Below, one piece after another: positions 39,211-48,599 of a stretch of DNA of 64,000 nt. The stretch spans positions 1 to 64,000 of the forward strand of contig NZ_JACJQB010000005.1 in assembly GCF_014696385.1 (NCBI RefSeq), read 5' to 3'. Position numbers and translations under genes: made by a program. The stretch is from Pseudanabaena mucicola FACHB-723 (GTDB lineage Bacteria > Cyanobacteriota > Cyanobacteriia > Pseudanabaenales > Pseudanabaenaceae). Position 1 is the first letter of the stretch. The number at the start of each line of letters is the position of its first letter. The notes below the pieces were generated by a model. That model was not told where the DNA came from, did not search any database, and saw only the letters and a program-made list of their open reading frames with translations.

Positions 39211-40171
39211 AGAAATGCTGAAAAGCAGATTGCATTTTGATGCCATCAATTTGATTACCCTCCACAATTTCCCCGATAATTGCGGCATGAGGTAACTGAT
39301 GTACTAATTTTTTTGCCAAGGGCAAAGGCATACATAAAACTAGTTCAAAATCTTCTCCACCATAAAGCACCCAATCGAGCGCCTGCTCGCCTGCTAAATT
39401 ACGAATAATTTTCGGGATTGGTAATGAGCGCCAATATATTTTTGCACCCACATGACTAGCCCGACAAATTTGGGCGATCGCATCGGCAAGTCCATCGCTG
39501 CTATCCATGCCTGAGATTGGAAAACCTTGTAAATAATGCTCATGATTTAGAATTTCGTGGAGAATTGCGATCGCATCAAATCTTGGTTTGGGTCGTTGAT
39601 GATATCGACAAATTGTTTGCACTAATTCCTTGTTTTTCTCTAAATTTTGATCTAATAACAGCTCTAAACCTGCCTTAGACAGACCATGTAGCCCCGTCAT
39701 CACAATTACATCACCAACCCGAGCCGTATGCCTTTGAATTAAGTTATCCTTGGGGACTTGTCCAAAGGCAGTTACCGCTAAAGTTCGCATCGGTGAGCGT
39801 ACGGTATCGCCACCGACTAATTCTGTGCCGTAGGTGCGTAAACATTCACTAAAGCCACGATATACCCCTTCAATCCAATTAATTTCAGTATCAGGGGTTA
39901 ATCCCACAGACATGACCAATCCCCAAGGCTTCGCCCCCATCGCGGCTAAATCCGATAGATTCACAGCCGCCGCCCGCCAACCAACATCTTCAGAGCTAGT
40001 AGTGCGATCGCTAAAATGCACACCATCCACCAACATATCAGTGGTCACCACCATCTGATGCTCTGGCAAAGTTGCCCCCATGGGCGCAGCATCATCACCG
40101 ACCACATTGCTACAATATTGCCGAAAAATTTTCAGCAATCCTTGTTCACCTAAATCTTTAACTGTCGTCAT
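39209..40171 (-). CDS. thiL: Thiamine-monophosphate kinase
   Basis: 320 residues from the ATG at 40171 (MTTVKDLGEQGLL); an ATG at 40192 would add seven. Phosphorylates TMP to thiamine diphosphate. PurM-like fold with VGDDAAPM, TTDMLVDGVHF (metal-binding Asp), VNLSDLAAMGAKPWG, and GMDSSDGLADAIAQ; C-terminal YGGEDFELV. Full length. Confidence 0.95.
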   Translation of the reverse strand: MTTVKDLGEQGLLKIFRQYCSNVVGDDAAPMGATLPEHQMVVTTDMLVDGVHFSDRTTSSEDVGWRAAAVNLSDLAAMGAKPWGLVMSVGLTPDTEINWIEGVYRGFSECLRTYGTELVGGDTVRSPMRTLAVTAFGQVPKDNLIQRHTARVGDVIVMTGLHGLSKAGLELLLDQNLEKNKELVQTICRYHQRPKPRFDAIAILHEILNHEHYLQGFPISGMDSSDGLADAIAQICRASHVGAKIYWRSLPIPKIIRNLAGEQALDWVLYGGEDFELVLCMPLPLAKKLVHQLPHAAIIGEIVEGNQIDGIKMQSAFQHF

Positions 40172-40233
40172 TTTTAGTAAAATACTCTCCATATTCCCCT
40201 CAACCTTAGGGAGAGGGGCTAGGGGTGAGGGCG

Positions 40234-41292
40234 CTATGGATAGAAAGTAAGCTTAGGCAAAGCTAATGACTCTTCCCAACCCATCATGATGTTCATACAT
40301 TGCACAGCTTGGGCAGCTTGCCCCTTCATCAAGTTATCGATCGCCGAAACAACGATCACTCGACCTGTGCGCTCATCTACCTCTACACCGAGATAACAAA
40401 GATTTGTGCCGAGCGCCCATTTGGTCTGAGGGAAAGTATTTTTCGGCAAAACCTTGACCCATTCAGAGTTGCGATAAAAAGATTTATAGATAGTTAAAAC
40501 ATCATCTTTGACTAAGCCGGGGTCGCGCAGCTTGGCGTATACCGTCGAGAGAATACCGCGAATCATCGGAATTAAGTGCGGTGTAAATTGGACTAATACC
40601 TCTTGACCCGCCATATCACTACAAATTTGTTCGATTTCGGGAGTATGGCGATGGCTAGCGATACCATAGGCAGCGAGAGAGCCATCGGCTTCAGCAAGTA
40701 ATAAATTTGTTTTCGGCTGACGACCACCACCCGATGTACCAGACTTCGCGTCAATGATGATCGTACTTGGATCGACTAAACCCTGCTTGAGTAAAGGTTG
40801 TAAAGCCAATAAACTTGCCGTGGGATAACACCCTGCACAGCCCACCAGATCTGCCGTGGCAATCCGATCGCGATAAATTTCGGGCAGACCATACACAGCC
40901 TTAGCATTCACATCCGCATCAGTTCGAGCCTCTTTATACCAAGACTCATAGACTTGCAGATCGGTAAAGCGATAGTCTGCGGATAAATCGAGAACTTTAC
41001 AACCCTTCGCCAAAAGACGGGGGGCAATCTTACTGGCTAGACCATTGGGCAAAGATAAAAAGACGACCTTACAGCGTTCTGCGATCGCATCGGGTTCTAA
41101 ATTTTCGATGGGTAAACTAACCGCATGGGCAATATGGGGATATAAATCCGCAAAGTTTTGCCCCACAGAACCACTCCCACCCATGTAAGTAATATTTACT
41201 AATGGATGATCTAGCAGCAATCGAACTAATTGGATACCGCCATAGCCCGATGCACCAATAATACCTACGGGGACTCGATCCTGTGAGACCAT
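40234..41292 (-). CDS. argC: N-acetyl-gamma-glutamyl-phosphate reductase
   Basis: 352 residues. NADPH-dependent third step of arginine synthesis. Dinucleotide-binding [14 protein letters not shown] (13-26), active-site Cys155 in GCAGCYPTA, and the catalytic His region [13 protein letters not shown]. Upstream of thiL on the same strand with 62 bases between, so possibly one transcript. Confidence 0.97.
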   Translation of the reverse strand: MVSQDRVPVGIIGASGYGGIQLVRLLLDHPLVNITYMGGSGSVGQNFADLYPHIAHAVSLPIENLEPDAIAERCKVVFLSLPNGLASKIAPRLLAKGCKVLDLSADYRFTDLQVYESWYKEARTDADVNAKAVYGLPEIYRDRIATADLVGCAGCYPTASLLALQPLLKQGLVDPSTIIIDAKSGTSGGGRQPKTNLLLAEADGSLAAYGIASHRHTPEIEQICSDMAGQEVLVQFTPHLIPMIRGILSTVYAKLRDPGLVKDDVLTIYKSFYRNSEWVKVLPKNTFPQTKWALGTNLCYLGVEVDERTGRVIVVSAIDNLMKGQAAQAVQCMNIMMGWEESLALPKLTFYP

Positions 41293-41452
41293 ATATTCAC
41301 TCCATTAAAGTCAAAAAAGTATTAAACAGGCTTTTGTGTTCGGGTTAACAATTTGACCTGACACGATCGCGGCAAACTTATCTAAATGCTTAGCGCCCAA
41401 ATACTACAACAAAGTATTGCAGACATGCAAAGAATATATTTGGCAAAGTCCT

Positions 41453-42106
41453 ATGGCAAAACCGTCTGACGATTCTCCAAGTCAACAACCCATAACACCA
41501 TCGCCGCAGCCTGACGATCAGCAAAATGCGCCAAAGACAAATCAGGCTAGTAATGATTTGCCTAGACCCAGACTGAGAGAGCTGATACCCCTAAATCTGA
41601 AGTTGCCTCAACCCAAATTCTTTAGATCACGTCAATCCGAATCAACTAGACCGATTCATCCACACTTCCCCAAACCATCTTTGCCACAATTGGGGGTGAG
41701 TTGGGTATGGATATTTATGATTATGGGAAGCTATACCTGTATCGGTTACTTTCTTTCAGTGCTGCTGACTTTTCCTAAGCACCAATATTTAGCGATCGCA
41801 AGTTTTATTGTTGTCACCATATTACCGACCTTGACTGCCTTTGCCGACTTTGCCCTCATGAAATGGAGCTACCTACTAAGTGGATTATTAATTATTGGTG
41901 GATTGATCTTTTTAGCTAGTGTAAAATTTGAACTAATAGTTTTAGCAATCGTGGCATGGGTGGGTGTAACTGCGATCGCCTTTGTGGGAGATTTTCTAAC
42001 CAAAAAGCGAAAGCCTTGGGTAGTAATTGGAATTTTGACCAGTTGTTGCATAATTGGATTGGGCATTGGGCATCAGGCTTGGCAGATTGCTAAATCATGG
42101 ACTTAA
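41453..42106 (+). CDS. Membrane protein with Pro/Gln-rich N-terminus
   Basis: 217 residues from the ATG at 41453; an ATG at 41417 would add 12. Residues 1-80 are hydrophilic and rich in Pro, Gln and Ser; five hydrophobic helices follow from about residue 85 (VSWVWIFMIMG, IASFIVVTILP, GLLIIGGLIFLA, LIVLAIVAWVG, GILTSCCIIGLG). No family recognised. The GAF-protein gene begins 11 bases after its stop, so the two are very likely co-translated. Confidence 0.7.
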   Translation: MAKPSDDSPSQQPITPSPQPDDQQNAPKTNQASNDLPRPRLRELIPLNLKLPQPKFFRSRQSESTRPIHPHFPKPSLPQLGVSWVWIFMIMGSYTCIGYFLSVLLTFPKHQYLAIASFIVVTILPTLTAFADFALMKWSYLLSGLLIIGGLIFLASVKFELIVLAIVAWVGVTAIAFVGDFLTKKRKPWVVIGILTSCCIIGLGIGHQAWQIAKSWT

Positions 42107-42117
42107 AGAAATAGAAC

Positions 42118-43275
42118 ATGAATGAGATTCCGTCATCTCTCTATTCCAATCACAAACTAGAGCATGAACTAATTGCCCTAGCGATGCTGTCTTGTCAAAG
42201 TCCTGAGGAGTTACTAAAGATATTTTTGACTAGTCTCGGTAGCAGACTCAATGCTAGTCGCATCGTCATTTATCAGATGCTCAACACCCAAAAAGGGCAT
42301 ATCTTAGTTGAAGCGATTTCTCCAGACGTACAAAGTATTAAAGATCGCATTTATTCAATCCATTACTTAGGGATCAATTCAGTTACAAATGTAGGCTGCG
42401 ATCGCACCTTCATTTGTCCTGATGTTACGCAAATCGATGCGGATGTCAGCATTCATCAGCAATGGCAGGAAACACAAGTAAAAGCGATGATGTCAGCGCC
42501 GATTAGACTTGACCTGTTATCCCATAACAATATTTGGGGATGGGCATTGGTGCAGAGTCATCACCCCAAACAATGGGAATTAGAAGAGTCCCATCTATTG
42601 TTTGACTTAGCACAGGTTTTGGGACAATGTCTGCAAAATTGGGAATTAAAACTACAGTTTCCTCATTTATACGATGCGAATCAGCAAAATCTTCAGCAAA
42701 CTATTGAAAAAGCAGAATTTTGGGCAAAAAGAACAGAATTAATAGAGGAAGGTAATTCAGTCGATCCATTAGAAAAAAATTTTTACTCAGAAGAGATCAC
42801 CCTTGCTAGTAACTTTTTGATAGTTGATGATCAAGAGAATCTTAGCCTTGACAGAATGCATTACAAAAAATCAGATAATCCACTCGATCATGCTGTTAAC
42901 ATTGCCATGGAAAAGCTGGAACAGAAAATAATCGAGCAAAGCTTTCCTCTTTCGCCCTATAGTTTTGCCAATAGAAATAAACCCTATAGATCAGAAGTTT
43001 TTAAGTACGAAATTGACCTAGAATCACAAACCCTAGAAGATATTTTAGAGAATAAATCTCAATACAATGTTCAAAGTCAATATCAAGGTGAATCTCAACA
43101 TGAATCTCAACGTAAAATTGAATATTTACAACAGAAAGTCAGTGAGCTAGTTGAAGGTTTGCAGCAAAAATTACATGAAATTTCGATTCTTCAATATCAA
43201 GTACAACAAATAAGTGAAGCCCAGCAGGAAATTCGGCAGCTATTGAATGGCTTACTAATACCCAAATCACCATAA
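42118..43275 (+). CDS. GAF-domain protein with C-terminal coiled coil
   Basis: 385 residues. The GAF domain spans about residues 14-185 (ASRIVIYQMLN ... MMSAPIRLD ... IWGWALVQSHHPKQWE). The layout is that of cyanobacterial phytochrome-like GAF domains, but the usual chromophore Cys before the conserved His is absent, so bilin binding is unlikely. The middle (185-310) is unrecognised, and residues 315-375 form a Gln/Glu-rich coiled coil. There is no output domain. Paired with the membrane protein 11 bases upstream. Confidence 0.8.
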   Translation: MNEIPSSLYSNHKLEHELIALAMLSCQSPEELLKIFLTSLGSRLNASRIVIYQMLNTQKGHILVEAISPDVQSIKDRIYSIHYLGINSVTNVGCDRTFICPDVTQIDADVSIHQQWQETQVKAMMSAPIRLDLLSHNNIWGWALVQSHHPKQWELEESHLLFDLAQVLGQCLQNWELKLQFPHLYDANQQNLQQTIEKAEFWAKRTELIEEGNSVDPLEKNFYSEEITLASNFLIVDDQENLSLDRMHYKKSDNPLDHAVNIAMEKLEQKIIEQSFPLSPYSFANRNKPYRSEVFKYEIDLESQTLEDILENKSQYNVQSQYQGESQHESQRKIEYLQQKVSELVEGLQQKLHEISILQYQVQQISEAQQEIRQLLNGLLIPKSP

Positions 43276-43276
43276 C

Positions 43277-43321
43277 CCTAGAAGCTTTGCTACCCACTTA
43301 GTGGGCAGCAAAGCTTCTAGG
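43277..43321. terminator. Terminator after the GAF gene
   Basis: Perfect stem CCTAGAAGCTTTGCT / AGCAAAGCTTCTAGG (15 bases) with an inner CCCAC-TTA-GTGGG stem. Two bases past the stop codon. Confidence 0.75.
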
Positions 43322-43394
43322 TAACTACTTAATTTTTCGCTGCGATCGCTGATAGGATAAAAAATGATTTAAAAGTGTTATTGCCCTGTAAAGC

Positions 43395-44309
43395 ATGGAT
43401 TTTCAGTCGGTTATTTTGGCGTTGCAAAAGTATTGGAGCGATCGAGGCTGTCTGATTGCTCAACCCTACGACACCGAAAAGGGTGCAGGCACGATGAGTC
43501 CGCATACTTTTTTGAGAGCAATTGGACCTGAGCCTTGGAGTGTTGCCTATGTGGAACCATGTCGTCGTCCCACCGATGGGCGCTATGGAGAGAATCCCAA
43601 CCGTTTGCAACATTACTATCAATTTCAAGTAATTCTCAAGCCTTCCCCCGATGACGTTTTAGATCAATATCTCAATAGTCTCAAGCATTTAGGAATCGAT
43701 CCCGCCGATCATGATATTCGCTTTGTAGAAGACGACTGGGAATCCCCAACCCTTGGCGCTTGGGGTGTGGGCTGGGAAGTCTGGCTAGATGGTATGGAAG
43801 TCACGCAATTTACCTATTTTCAGCAAGTTGGTGGTTTAGATTGCCGTCCTGTCTCTGCGGAAATCACCTATGGTCTAGAGCGTCTAGTCATGTACCTGCA
43901 AGGGGTGGACTCAGTTTACGATATCGTTTGGCGATCGCACCCAGAGCTAGGCGATATTAAATATGGGCAGGTGCATCACCAAGGCGAAGTCGAGCATAGC
44001 GCCTATAACTTCGGCAATTTTGGCGGTAAACCGCAAGAGTCTGATCTACTATTCCAACTATTTCTGCAATATGAAAAGGAAGCAGGACATTTGCTCGAAT
44101 CTGAGTTAGTGTTGCCAGCTTTTGACTATGTTTTAAAATGTTCCCACTCTTTTAATTTACTTGATGCGCGTGGGGTCATTTCTGTCACCGAGCGGACACG
44201 CTATATCGGCCGCATTCGCAATTTAGCCCGACAGGTCGCCAAGCTTTACTATAACCAGCGCGAAGCATTAGGCTTTCCCCTCGGCGCTGAACTAACATTA
44301 CCAGTCTAA
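43395..44309 (+). CDS. glyQ: Glycyl-tRNA synthetase alpha subunit
   Basis: 304 residues. Catalytic subunit of the bacterial alpha2beta2 enzyme; the beta subunit gene glyS is not in the window. Strong family stretches are [52 protein letters not shown] and [14 protein letters not shown]. Full length. Confidence 0.97.
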   Translation: MDFQSVILALQKYWSDRGCLIAQPYDTEKGAGTMSPHTFLRAIGPEPWSVAYVEPCRRPTDGRYGENPNRLQHYYQFQVILKPSPDDVLDQYLNSLKHLGIDPADHDIRFVEDDWESPTLGAWGVGWEVWLDGMEVTQFTYFQQVGGLDCRPVSAEITYGLERLVMYLQGVDSVYDIVWRSHPELGDIKYGQVHHQGEVEHSAYNFGNFGGKPQESDLLFQLFLQYEKEAGHLLESELVLPAFDYVLKCSHSFNLLDARGVISVTERTRYIGRIRNLARQVAKLYYNQREALGFPLGAELTLPV

Positions 44310-44321
44310 GTAAGTAAAACC

Positions 44322-44364
44322 CTAAAGACTGTGGCGCACGCGCAGCGTGCGCCACAGTCTTTAG
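44322..44364. terminator. Terminator of glyQ
   Basis: Perfect 20-base stem CTAAAGACTGTGGCGCACGC / GCGTGCGCCACAGTCTTTAG with a 3-base loop, 12 bases past the stop. Confidence 0.75.
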
Positions 44365-44457
44365 ATCTGGATTTTAATTATAGCTACTTAGCTGGATTTG
44401 ATGGCCTGTATTTCTCGCTCAGCGAAAAACCAAAGCCTATGGCTAACCTTCATAACA

Positions 44458-44481
44458 AAGCCTCACTTTAGTGAGGCTTTT
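44458..44481. terminator. Second hairpin upstream of cpcB
   Basis: Stem AAAGCCTCACT / AGTGAGGCTTT with a two-base loop, then TTTTAG. It may back up the glyQ terminator and insulate the phycocyanin promoter. Confidence 0.5.
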
Positions 44482-44837
44482 AGTTTATGTCGTGAAATTG
44501 TCAGAATTGCTAAGGCTTATGCTGCAAGGTTTTTGGAGTTTTTGAAACAACCCGTCATAATTTGTGACAATCTGTAATGAAAAACGTTCCAACGACATAG
44601 TATAAACAAATAGGTTGGAAATTAAATTAGCAAAGCAGAAATGCAGTTCATGCAATTATCTGTTTTTAATAATTTATTCGGATTTCTCCAGCTATTTAAA
44701 AACAAAGATTTTTCTAAGTTTTTCGATTGAAAGATCGGATAGTATTTAGATCGGTAGCACAGAACTTGCTCTTTAGCGATTCGGTGTGATCCTAAACATA
44801 AAAAATAATTACACAAAAAAACTGGAGATAACAGTAT
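44482..44837 (+). promoter_or_regulatory. Upstream region of the phycocyanin operon
   Basis: About 356 AT-rich bases without a gene. A -10-like TATAAA at 44601-44606 (or TAGTAT at 44598-44603) would give a 5' leader of roughly 220-230 bases; long leaders are common for cpc operons. An imperfect RpaB (HLR1)-like direct repeat lies at 44561-44578 on the minus strand (ATTACA then GTCACA, about three mismatches to consensus). A ribosome-binding site CTGGAG sits before the cpcB ATG. All of this is inference. Confidence 0.5.
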
Positions 44838-45356
44838 ATGTTCGATGCATTTGCAAAGGTAGTATCCCAAGCCGATTCTAGAGGTGCTTACATTAGCTCA
44901 GCTCAATTGGATGCTCTAACCGCTATGGTTGCAGAAAGCAACAAGCGTTTGGACACCGTAAACCGTATCACCAGCAATTCTTCTAAGATCGTTGCCGATG
45001 CTGCTCGTTCTTTGTTTGCGGAACAACCTTCTTTGATCTCTCCTGGTGGAAATGCATACACCAGCCGTCGTATGGCTGCTTGTTTGCGTGACATGGAAAT
45101 TATCTTGCGCTATGTCACCTATGCTATCTACGCTGGCGATGCAAGCATCTTGGAAGATCGTTGCTTGAACGGCCTTCGCGAAACATACTTGGCTCTTGGT
45201 ACTCCTGGTGCTTCCGTTGCTGTTGGCGTACAAAAGATGAAAGATGCTGCGATCGCAATTGCTAACGATGCTAACGGTGTTACCCGTGGTGATTGCTCTG
45301 CTCTAATGAGCGAAGTTGGTAGCTACTTCGACAAGGCTGCTGCTGCTGTTGCTTAG
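44838..45356 (+). CDS. cpcB: C-phycocyanin beta subunit
   Basis: 172 residues, the normal length. Both phycocyanobilin-attachment cysteines are present: C82 ([11 protein letters not shown]) and C153 ([10 protein letters not shown]); N72, the usual methyl-Asn, is in GGNAY. The sequence is of the phycocyanin type, not phycoerythrin ([13 protein letters not shown] start, and a single C153-loop attachment). It forms the phycobilisome rod with CpcA. First gene of cpcB-cpcA; base composition is GC-richer in third positions, as expected for a highly expressed gene. Confidence 0.98.
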   Translation: MFDAFAKVVSQADSRGAYISSAQLDALTAMVAESNKRLDTVNRITSNSSKIVADAARSLFAEQPSLISPGGNAYTSRRMAACLRDMEIILRYVTYAIYAGDASILEDRCLNGLRETYLALGTPGASVAVGVQKMKDAAIAIANDANGVTRGDCSALMSEVGSYFDKAAAAVA

Positions 45357-45503
45357 TTCTGACGATTAGTCCTTAATCAGTCTCTAGTTGATCTAGACGG
45401 TTAATGACTATCTGAATTACTCAAACAATCCCCTTCCGCATTGTAATTAATGCATTGCGCTTAACAAAACTCTTATCAAGATTATTTTGGAGAATATTTC
45501 ACA

Positions 45504-45992
45504 ATGAAAACCCCTTTAACCGAAGCAGTATCAGCCGCCGATTCTCAAGGCCGTTTCCTCAGCTCTACCGAAACTCAAGTTGCTTTCGGTCGTTTTCGTC
45601 AAGCAACCGCAGGCTTGGCTGCTGCTCGTGTTTTGAGCGAGAAGGCTGATTCTTTGGCTAATGGCGCTGCTAATGCTGTATACAGTAAGTTCCCTTACAC
45701 CACCACCATGACTGGTCCTAACTACGCTTCCAGCCAAACTGGTAAGGACAAGTGCGTACGTGACATCGGTTACTACTTGCGTATGGTTACATACTGCTGC
45801 GTAGTTGGTGGTACAGGTCCAATGGATGATTACTTGGTTGCTGGTATCGCTGAAATCAACCGCACCTTTGATCTTTCTCCTAGCTGGTACGTTGAAGCTT
45901 TGAAGTACATCAAGGCTAACCATGGTTTGAGCGGAGACTCTGCTGTTGAAGCAAACTCCTATATTGATTATGCAATCAATGCTCTTAGCTAA
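45504..45992 (+). CDS. cpcA: C-phycocyanin alpha subunit
   Basis: 162 residues. The single bilin-attachment cysteine is C84 ([13 protein letters not shown]). Starts [17 protein letters not shown] and ends [13 protein letters not shown], as CpcA proteins do. Separated from cpcB by 147 bases with a TTTTGGAGAA ribosome-binding site. A strong terminator follows; no rod linker (cpcC, cpcD) gene lies after it. Confidence 0.98.
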   Translation: MKTPLTEAVSAADSQGRFLSSTETQVAFGRFRQATAGLAAARVLSEKADSLANGAANAVYSKFPYTTTMTGPNYASSQTGKDKCVRDIGYYLRMVTYCCVVGGTGPMDDYLVAGIAEINRTFDLSPSWYVEALKYIKANHGLSGDSAVEANSYIDYAINALS

Positions 45993-46005
45993 TTCTTTCT
46001 AGAAA

Positions 46006-46045
46006 AAACAAAAAGCACCCCACCGGGGGTGCTTTTTGTTTTTTA
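46006..46045 (+). terminator. Terminator between cpcA and cpcE
   Basis: Stem AAAACAAAAAGCACCCC / GGGGGTGCTTTTTGTTTT followed by a T-run, 14 bases past the cpcA stop. Probably leaves only a little readthrough into the lyase genes, which are needed in smaller amounts. Confidence 0.8.
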
Positions 46046-46087
46046 ATATATTTTTGAAAAACATTGCTTTGCTTAGAAATTAAAAAG

Positions 46088-46906
46088 ATGATAAATGCCG
46101 AGTCTGATATCCCAGATGATAACCCGTTAACCATTGAACAAGCGATCGCAAATTTACAAAGTGACGATTTGGGTTTGCGGGTATATGCCGCATGGTGGTT
46201 AGGTCGCTTTCGGGTGAATGTACCAGAAGCAATTGATTTATTGATCATTGCTTTGTCAGATGAAGCCGATCGCACTGAAGCAGGTGGCTATCCATTGCGA
46301 CGTAATGCAGCGAGGGCATTAGGAAAATTGGGAGATTGTCGTGCTGTGCCTGCCTTGATTCAATCTTTAGATTGTGATGATTTTTATGTGCGCGAAGCCG
46401 CCGCCCAAGCCTTAGAGATTCTGGGAGATCACACCTGTGTACCTAAATTAGTTGAATTAATCAAAAATTCCAATTCAAAAACGAGTGCTGATATTGAGAC
46501 TGAAGAACCCTTTGATGCTTTTCTCGAAGCACTGGGAAGCTTGGGGGCAGTGGTCGCAATTCCCTATATTTTGCCATTTTTAGATCATCCCATTCCCAGA
46601 GTGCAGTATGCAGCAGCAAGAGCAATGTATCAATTATCAGAGCCAGACCTTGCTGAGCAATATGGAGAACGTCTGGTGTCGGCATTAAACCATAAAGATT
46701 TACAGTTACGCCGCACTGTGCTTACTGATTTGGGCGCGATCGGCTATTTAGGAGCCGCAGAAGCAATTAGTAACACCATGGCCGAAAACAGCTTAAAATT
46801 AATTTCTCTCAAAGGTCTATTGGAAAAACAAATTGTTTGTGCCACACCTCCCGACCTTACCGATGGTGCTATCAAAGTTATGACATTGATGGATGAATTG
46901 CTCTAG
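46088..46906 (+). CDS. cpcE: Phycocyanobilin lyase subunit alpha
   Basis: 272 residues from the ATG at 46088; a TTG at 46064 would add eight. HEAT-like repeats begin LTIEQAIANLQS and VYAAWWLGRFRV, the standard CpcE head, followed by PLRRNAARALGKLG and FYVREAAAQALEILG. With CpcF it attaches phycocyanobilin to C84 of CpcA. Its position right after cpcBA supports the pairing. Confidence 0.93.
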   Translation: MINAESDIPDDNPLTIEQAIANLQSDDLGLRVYAAWWLGRFRVNVPEAIDLLIIALSDEADRTEAGGYPLRRNAARALGKLGDCRAVPALIQSLDCDDFYVREAAAQALEILGDHTCVPKLVELIKNSNSKTSADIETEEPFDAFLEALGSLGAVVAIPYILPFLDHPIPRVQYAAARAMYQLSEPDLAEQYGERLVSALNHKDLQLRRTVLTDLGAIGYLGAAEAISNTMAENSLKLISLKGLLEKQIVCATPPDLTDGAIKVMTLMDELL

Positions 46907-47006
46907 CCTTTTAACACCATTAAAAGCTTGTGTTGCCCGCGCAGTAAGCGACGAATTTATTGTAAAGTAAAGAATCGCCAAGAGCTTCTCTTATCTCTAT
47001 CTATAT

Positions 47007-47882
47007 ATGACTGATCGCCTTTCTCAACTTATTAAAGCTGTAGAAGAATCTGATTCTTCAAGACTACTTGTCCAATCAGTTCAGAATTTAGCGGCAGCTC
47101 GATTAGAAGGTGCTATTCCCACCTTGATTGAGGCACTTAGTTACAATAACCCTGGTGCAGCAGTTGCGGCTGTAGATGGATTAATTCTATTGGGAGATCC
47201 TGCGGTTCCTGCTTTGCTCGAACTGTTGGATATGCACAACTACACAGCACGCTCATGGGCAATTCGAGCTTTAGCTGGAATTGGTGATCCTAGAGGTTTA
47301 GTTACTTTGATTGGGGTGGCGACGGCTGACTTTGCGATGAGTGTCCGTCGGGCAGCAGTCAAAGGATTAGGCACAATGAAATGGCATTGGTTTCCTCATG
47401 AACTGCGGGAAATAGCCCAAGCAGAGGCTCTAGAAGCCTTGTTATTCGTTGCGCAGCAGGATGAAGAATGGGTGGTTCGCTATGCGGCTGTAGTTGGTCT
47501 GCAATCCTTAGCAATTGCGATCGCAGATATCCATCCAGACTGGCGGGCATGTATTCAAACTCAATTCAACTTGATGTCTTGCAATGACGAGAGTTTAGCA
47601 GTGCGTGGTCGCGTATGGTATGCCCAAAAAATGCTGCAACAACACCTAGAGAATCTAAAAACTAATTCCCATGCTTCGTATGAGCATTCTCCTAAGTATC
47701 AAGTTTTGACATCTCCATCCCAGCAATCTCCGTTAACTCAAAATGACTGGGAGGTGATTTTAAATAATCTGTACGAAATTAAGCGTCAAGAAAGAACTGA
47801 AAGAGGTTATGAAGGTGATCCAAGTCGTTTTCAAGACTTAGCGGCTGTGGTTGCTACGGCAAGCTCTGAGCAGAATACTTAA
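47007..47882 (+). CDS. cpcF: Phycocyanobilin lyase subunit beta, with long C-terminal tail
   Basis: 291 residues. HEAT-type repeats fill residues 1-205 (GAAVAAVDGLILLGDPAVPALLELL, ARSWAIRALAGIGDPR, SVRRAAVKGLGTMKW). Partner of CpcE in the heterodimeric lyase. From memory, CpcF proteins are usually about 200-215 residues; this one has an extra, hydrophilic tail of about 80 residues with a DWEVILNNLYEIKRQERTER helix and a Ser/Ala-rich end. The tail is in frame without any stop, and its function is unknown. Convergent with an XRE-type gene. Confidence 0.88.
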   Translation: MTDRLSQLIKAVEESDSSRLLVQSVQNLAAARLEGAIPTLIEALSYNNPGAAVAAVDGLILLGDPAVPALLELLDMHNYTARSWAIRALAGIGDPRGLVTLIGVATADFAMSVRRAAVKGLGTMKWHWFPHELREIAQAEALEALLFVAQQDEEWVVRYAAVVGLQSLAIAIADIHPDWRACIQTQFNLMSCNDESLAVRGRVWYAQKMLQQHLENLKTNSHASYEHSPKYQVLTSPSQQSPLTQNDWEVILNNLYEIKRQERTERGYEGDPSRFQDLAAVVATASSEQNT

Positions 47883-47907
47883 CTTTTTAATCCGTGCAAT
47901 CGCTTGA

Positions 47908-48327
47908 TTACAAAAATTCTTCTCTTTTTTCCCTAAACCCTAATTCTATTAAGGCTTTACGGATTTTCGCCTTAGATGGTTGTGTCTTCGGCATGGCTAA
48001 GTTAAGTTCCCGTGCTGTTTCTAACATTTGACGTATCAAAATATCCAATAGATTATCATCTACATCTTCAGGAACCTGTTCAATTCTGCCCTGATAGGCT
48101 AGGGTATACAGCTCCAAATGGTGATTTCCCATCACTTTGGCAAGTTTCCTGAGGGTTTCAGGTGTTGGACAAGTTCCTTTAAAACAAGCTCCTCGCAGCC
48201 TTGGCTGTGGCACTCCCGCCAATTCCGCCAAATGATTCATGCTGATGTCTTGCTCTTCTAAATATTGCAGCACATACAGCCCTAATGGTGAGCAATCTTC
48301 GTTTTTGACTTGTAACCTTGGTGGCAT
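47908..48327 (-). CDS. XRE-like helix-turn-helix protein
   Basis: 139 residues. A Cro/C1-type helix-turn-helix at about residues 12-75: LGLYVLQYLEEQDISMNHLAELAGVPQPRLRGACF, then PTPETLRKLAKVMGNHH. The C-terminal half (80-139) is Lys/Glu-rich with no recognised domain. Probably DNA-binding; targets unknown. Single gene. Confidence 0.75.
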   Translation of the reverse strand: MPPRLQVKNEDCSPLGLYVLQYLEEQDISMNHLAELAGVPQPRLRGACFKGTCPTPETLRKLAKVMGNHHLELYTLAYQGRIEQVPEDVDDNLLDILIRQMLETARELNLAMPKTQPSKAKIRKALIELGFREKREEFL

Positions 48328-48348
48328 TTTTTAGTATCAACAATTTTG

Positions 48349-48373
48349 TTAGATTTAGGACTTAGGCAAAAAT
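48349..48373. repeat. Copy 2 of a 25-base repeat
   Basis: Matches 3687-3711 with one mismatch. It covers the left terminus of the small element described at 48355-48444. Confidence 0.6.
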
Positions 48374-48444
48374 CACTTGAGACCGCAATTGTTAGTGGAG
48401 ACAGGTCACGATTTGCCCCCACAATCCGTTCGTAGAAGTCCTAA
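48355..48444. mobile_element. Candidate 90-bp element with inverted ends
   Basis: TTAGGACTT (48355-48363) and AAGTCCTAA (48436-48444) are a perfect 9-base inverted pair around about 72 bases with no frame. The left end and beyond recur once in the window at the upp stop codon. This fits a miniature inverted-repeat element mobilised by a transposase elsewhere. No target duplication could be made out with confidence. Inference. Confidence 0.45.
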
Positions 48445-48599
48445 GATTTTGAAAAGGCGAGTTAATCTAACATCACTGCATAATTCTATCTCAATAAGTA
48501 AATATGGACTCTAAACTAATCATCAAAAAACTAAACTACTAATTTTTTAGTCTGAAACGTTATCATAGACAATGTAAGCGTCATCTACGATCTAAAGCC

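Noticed and set aside
44561-44578. HLR1-like RpaB site upstream of cpcB
   Set aside because: About three mismatches to the consensus and no supporting second site. Mentioned within the promoter region but not called as a feature.
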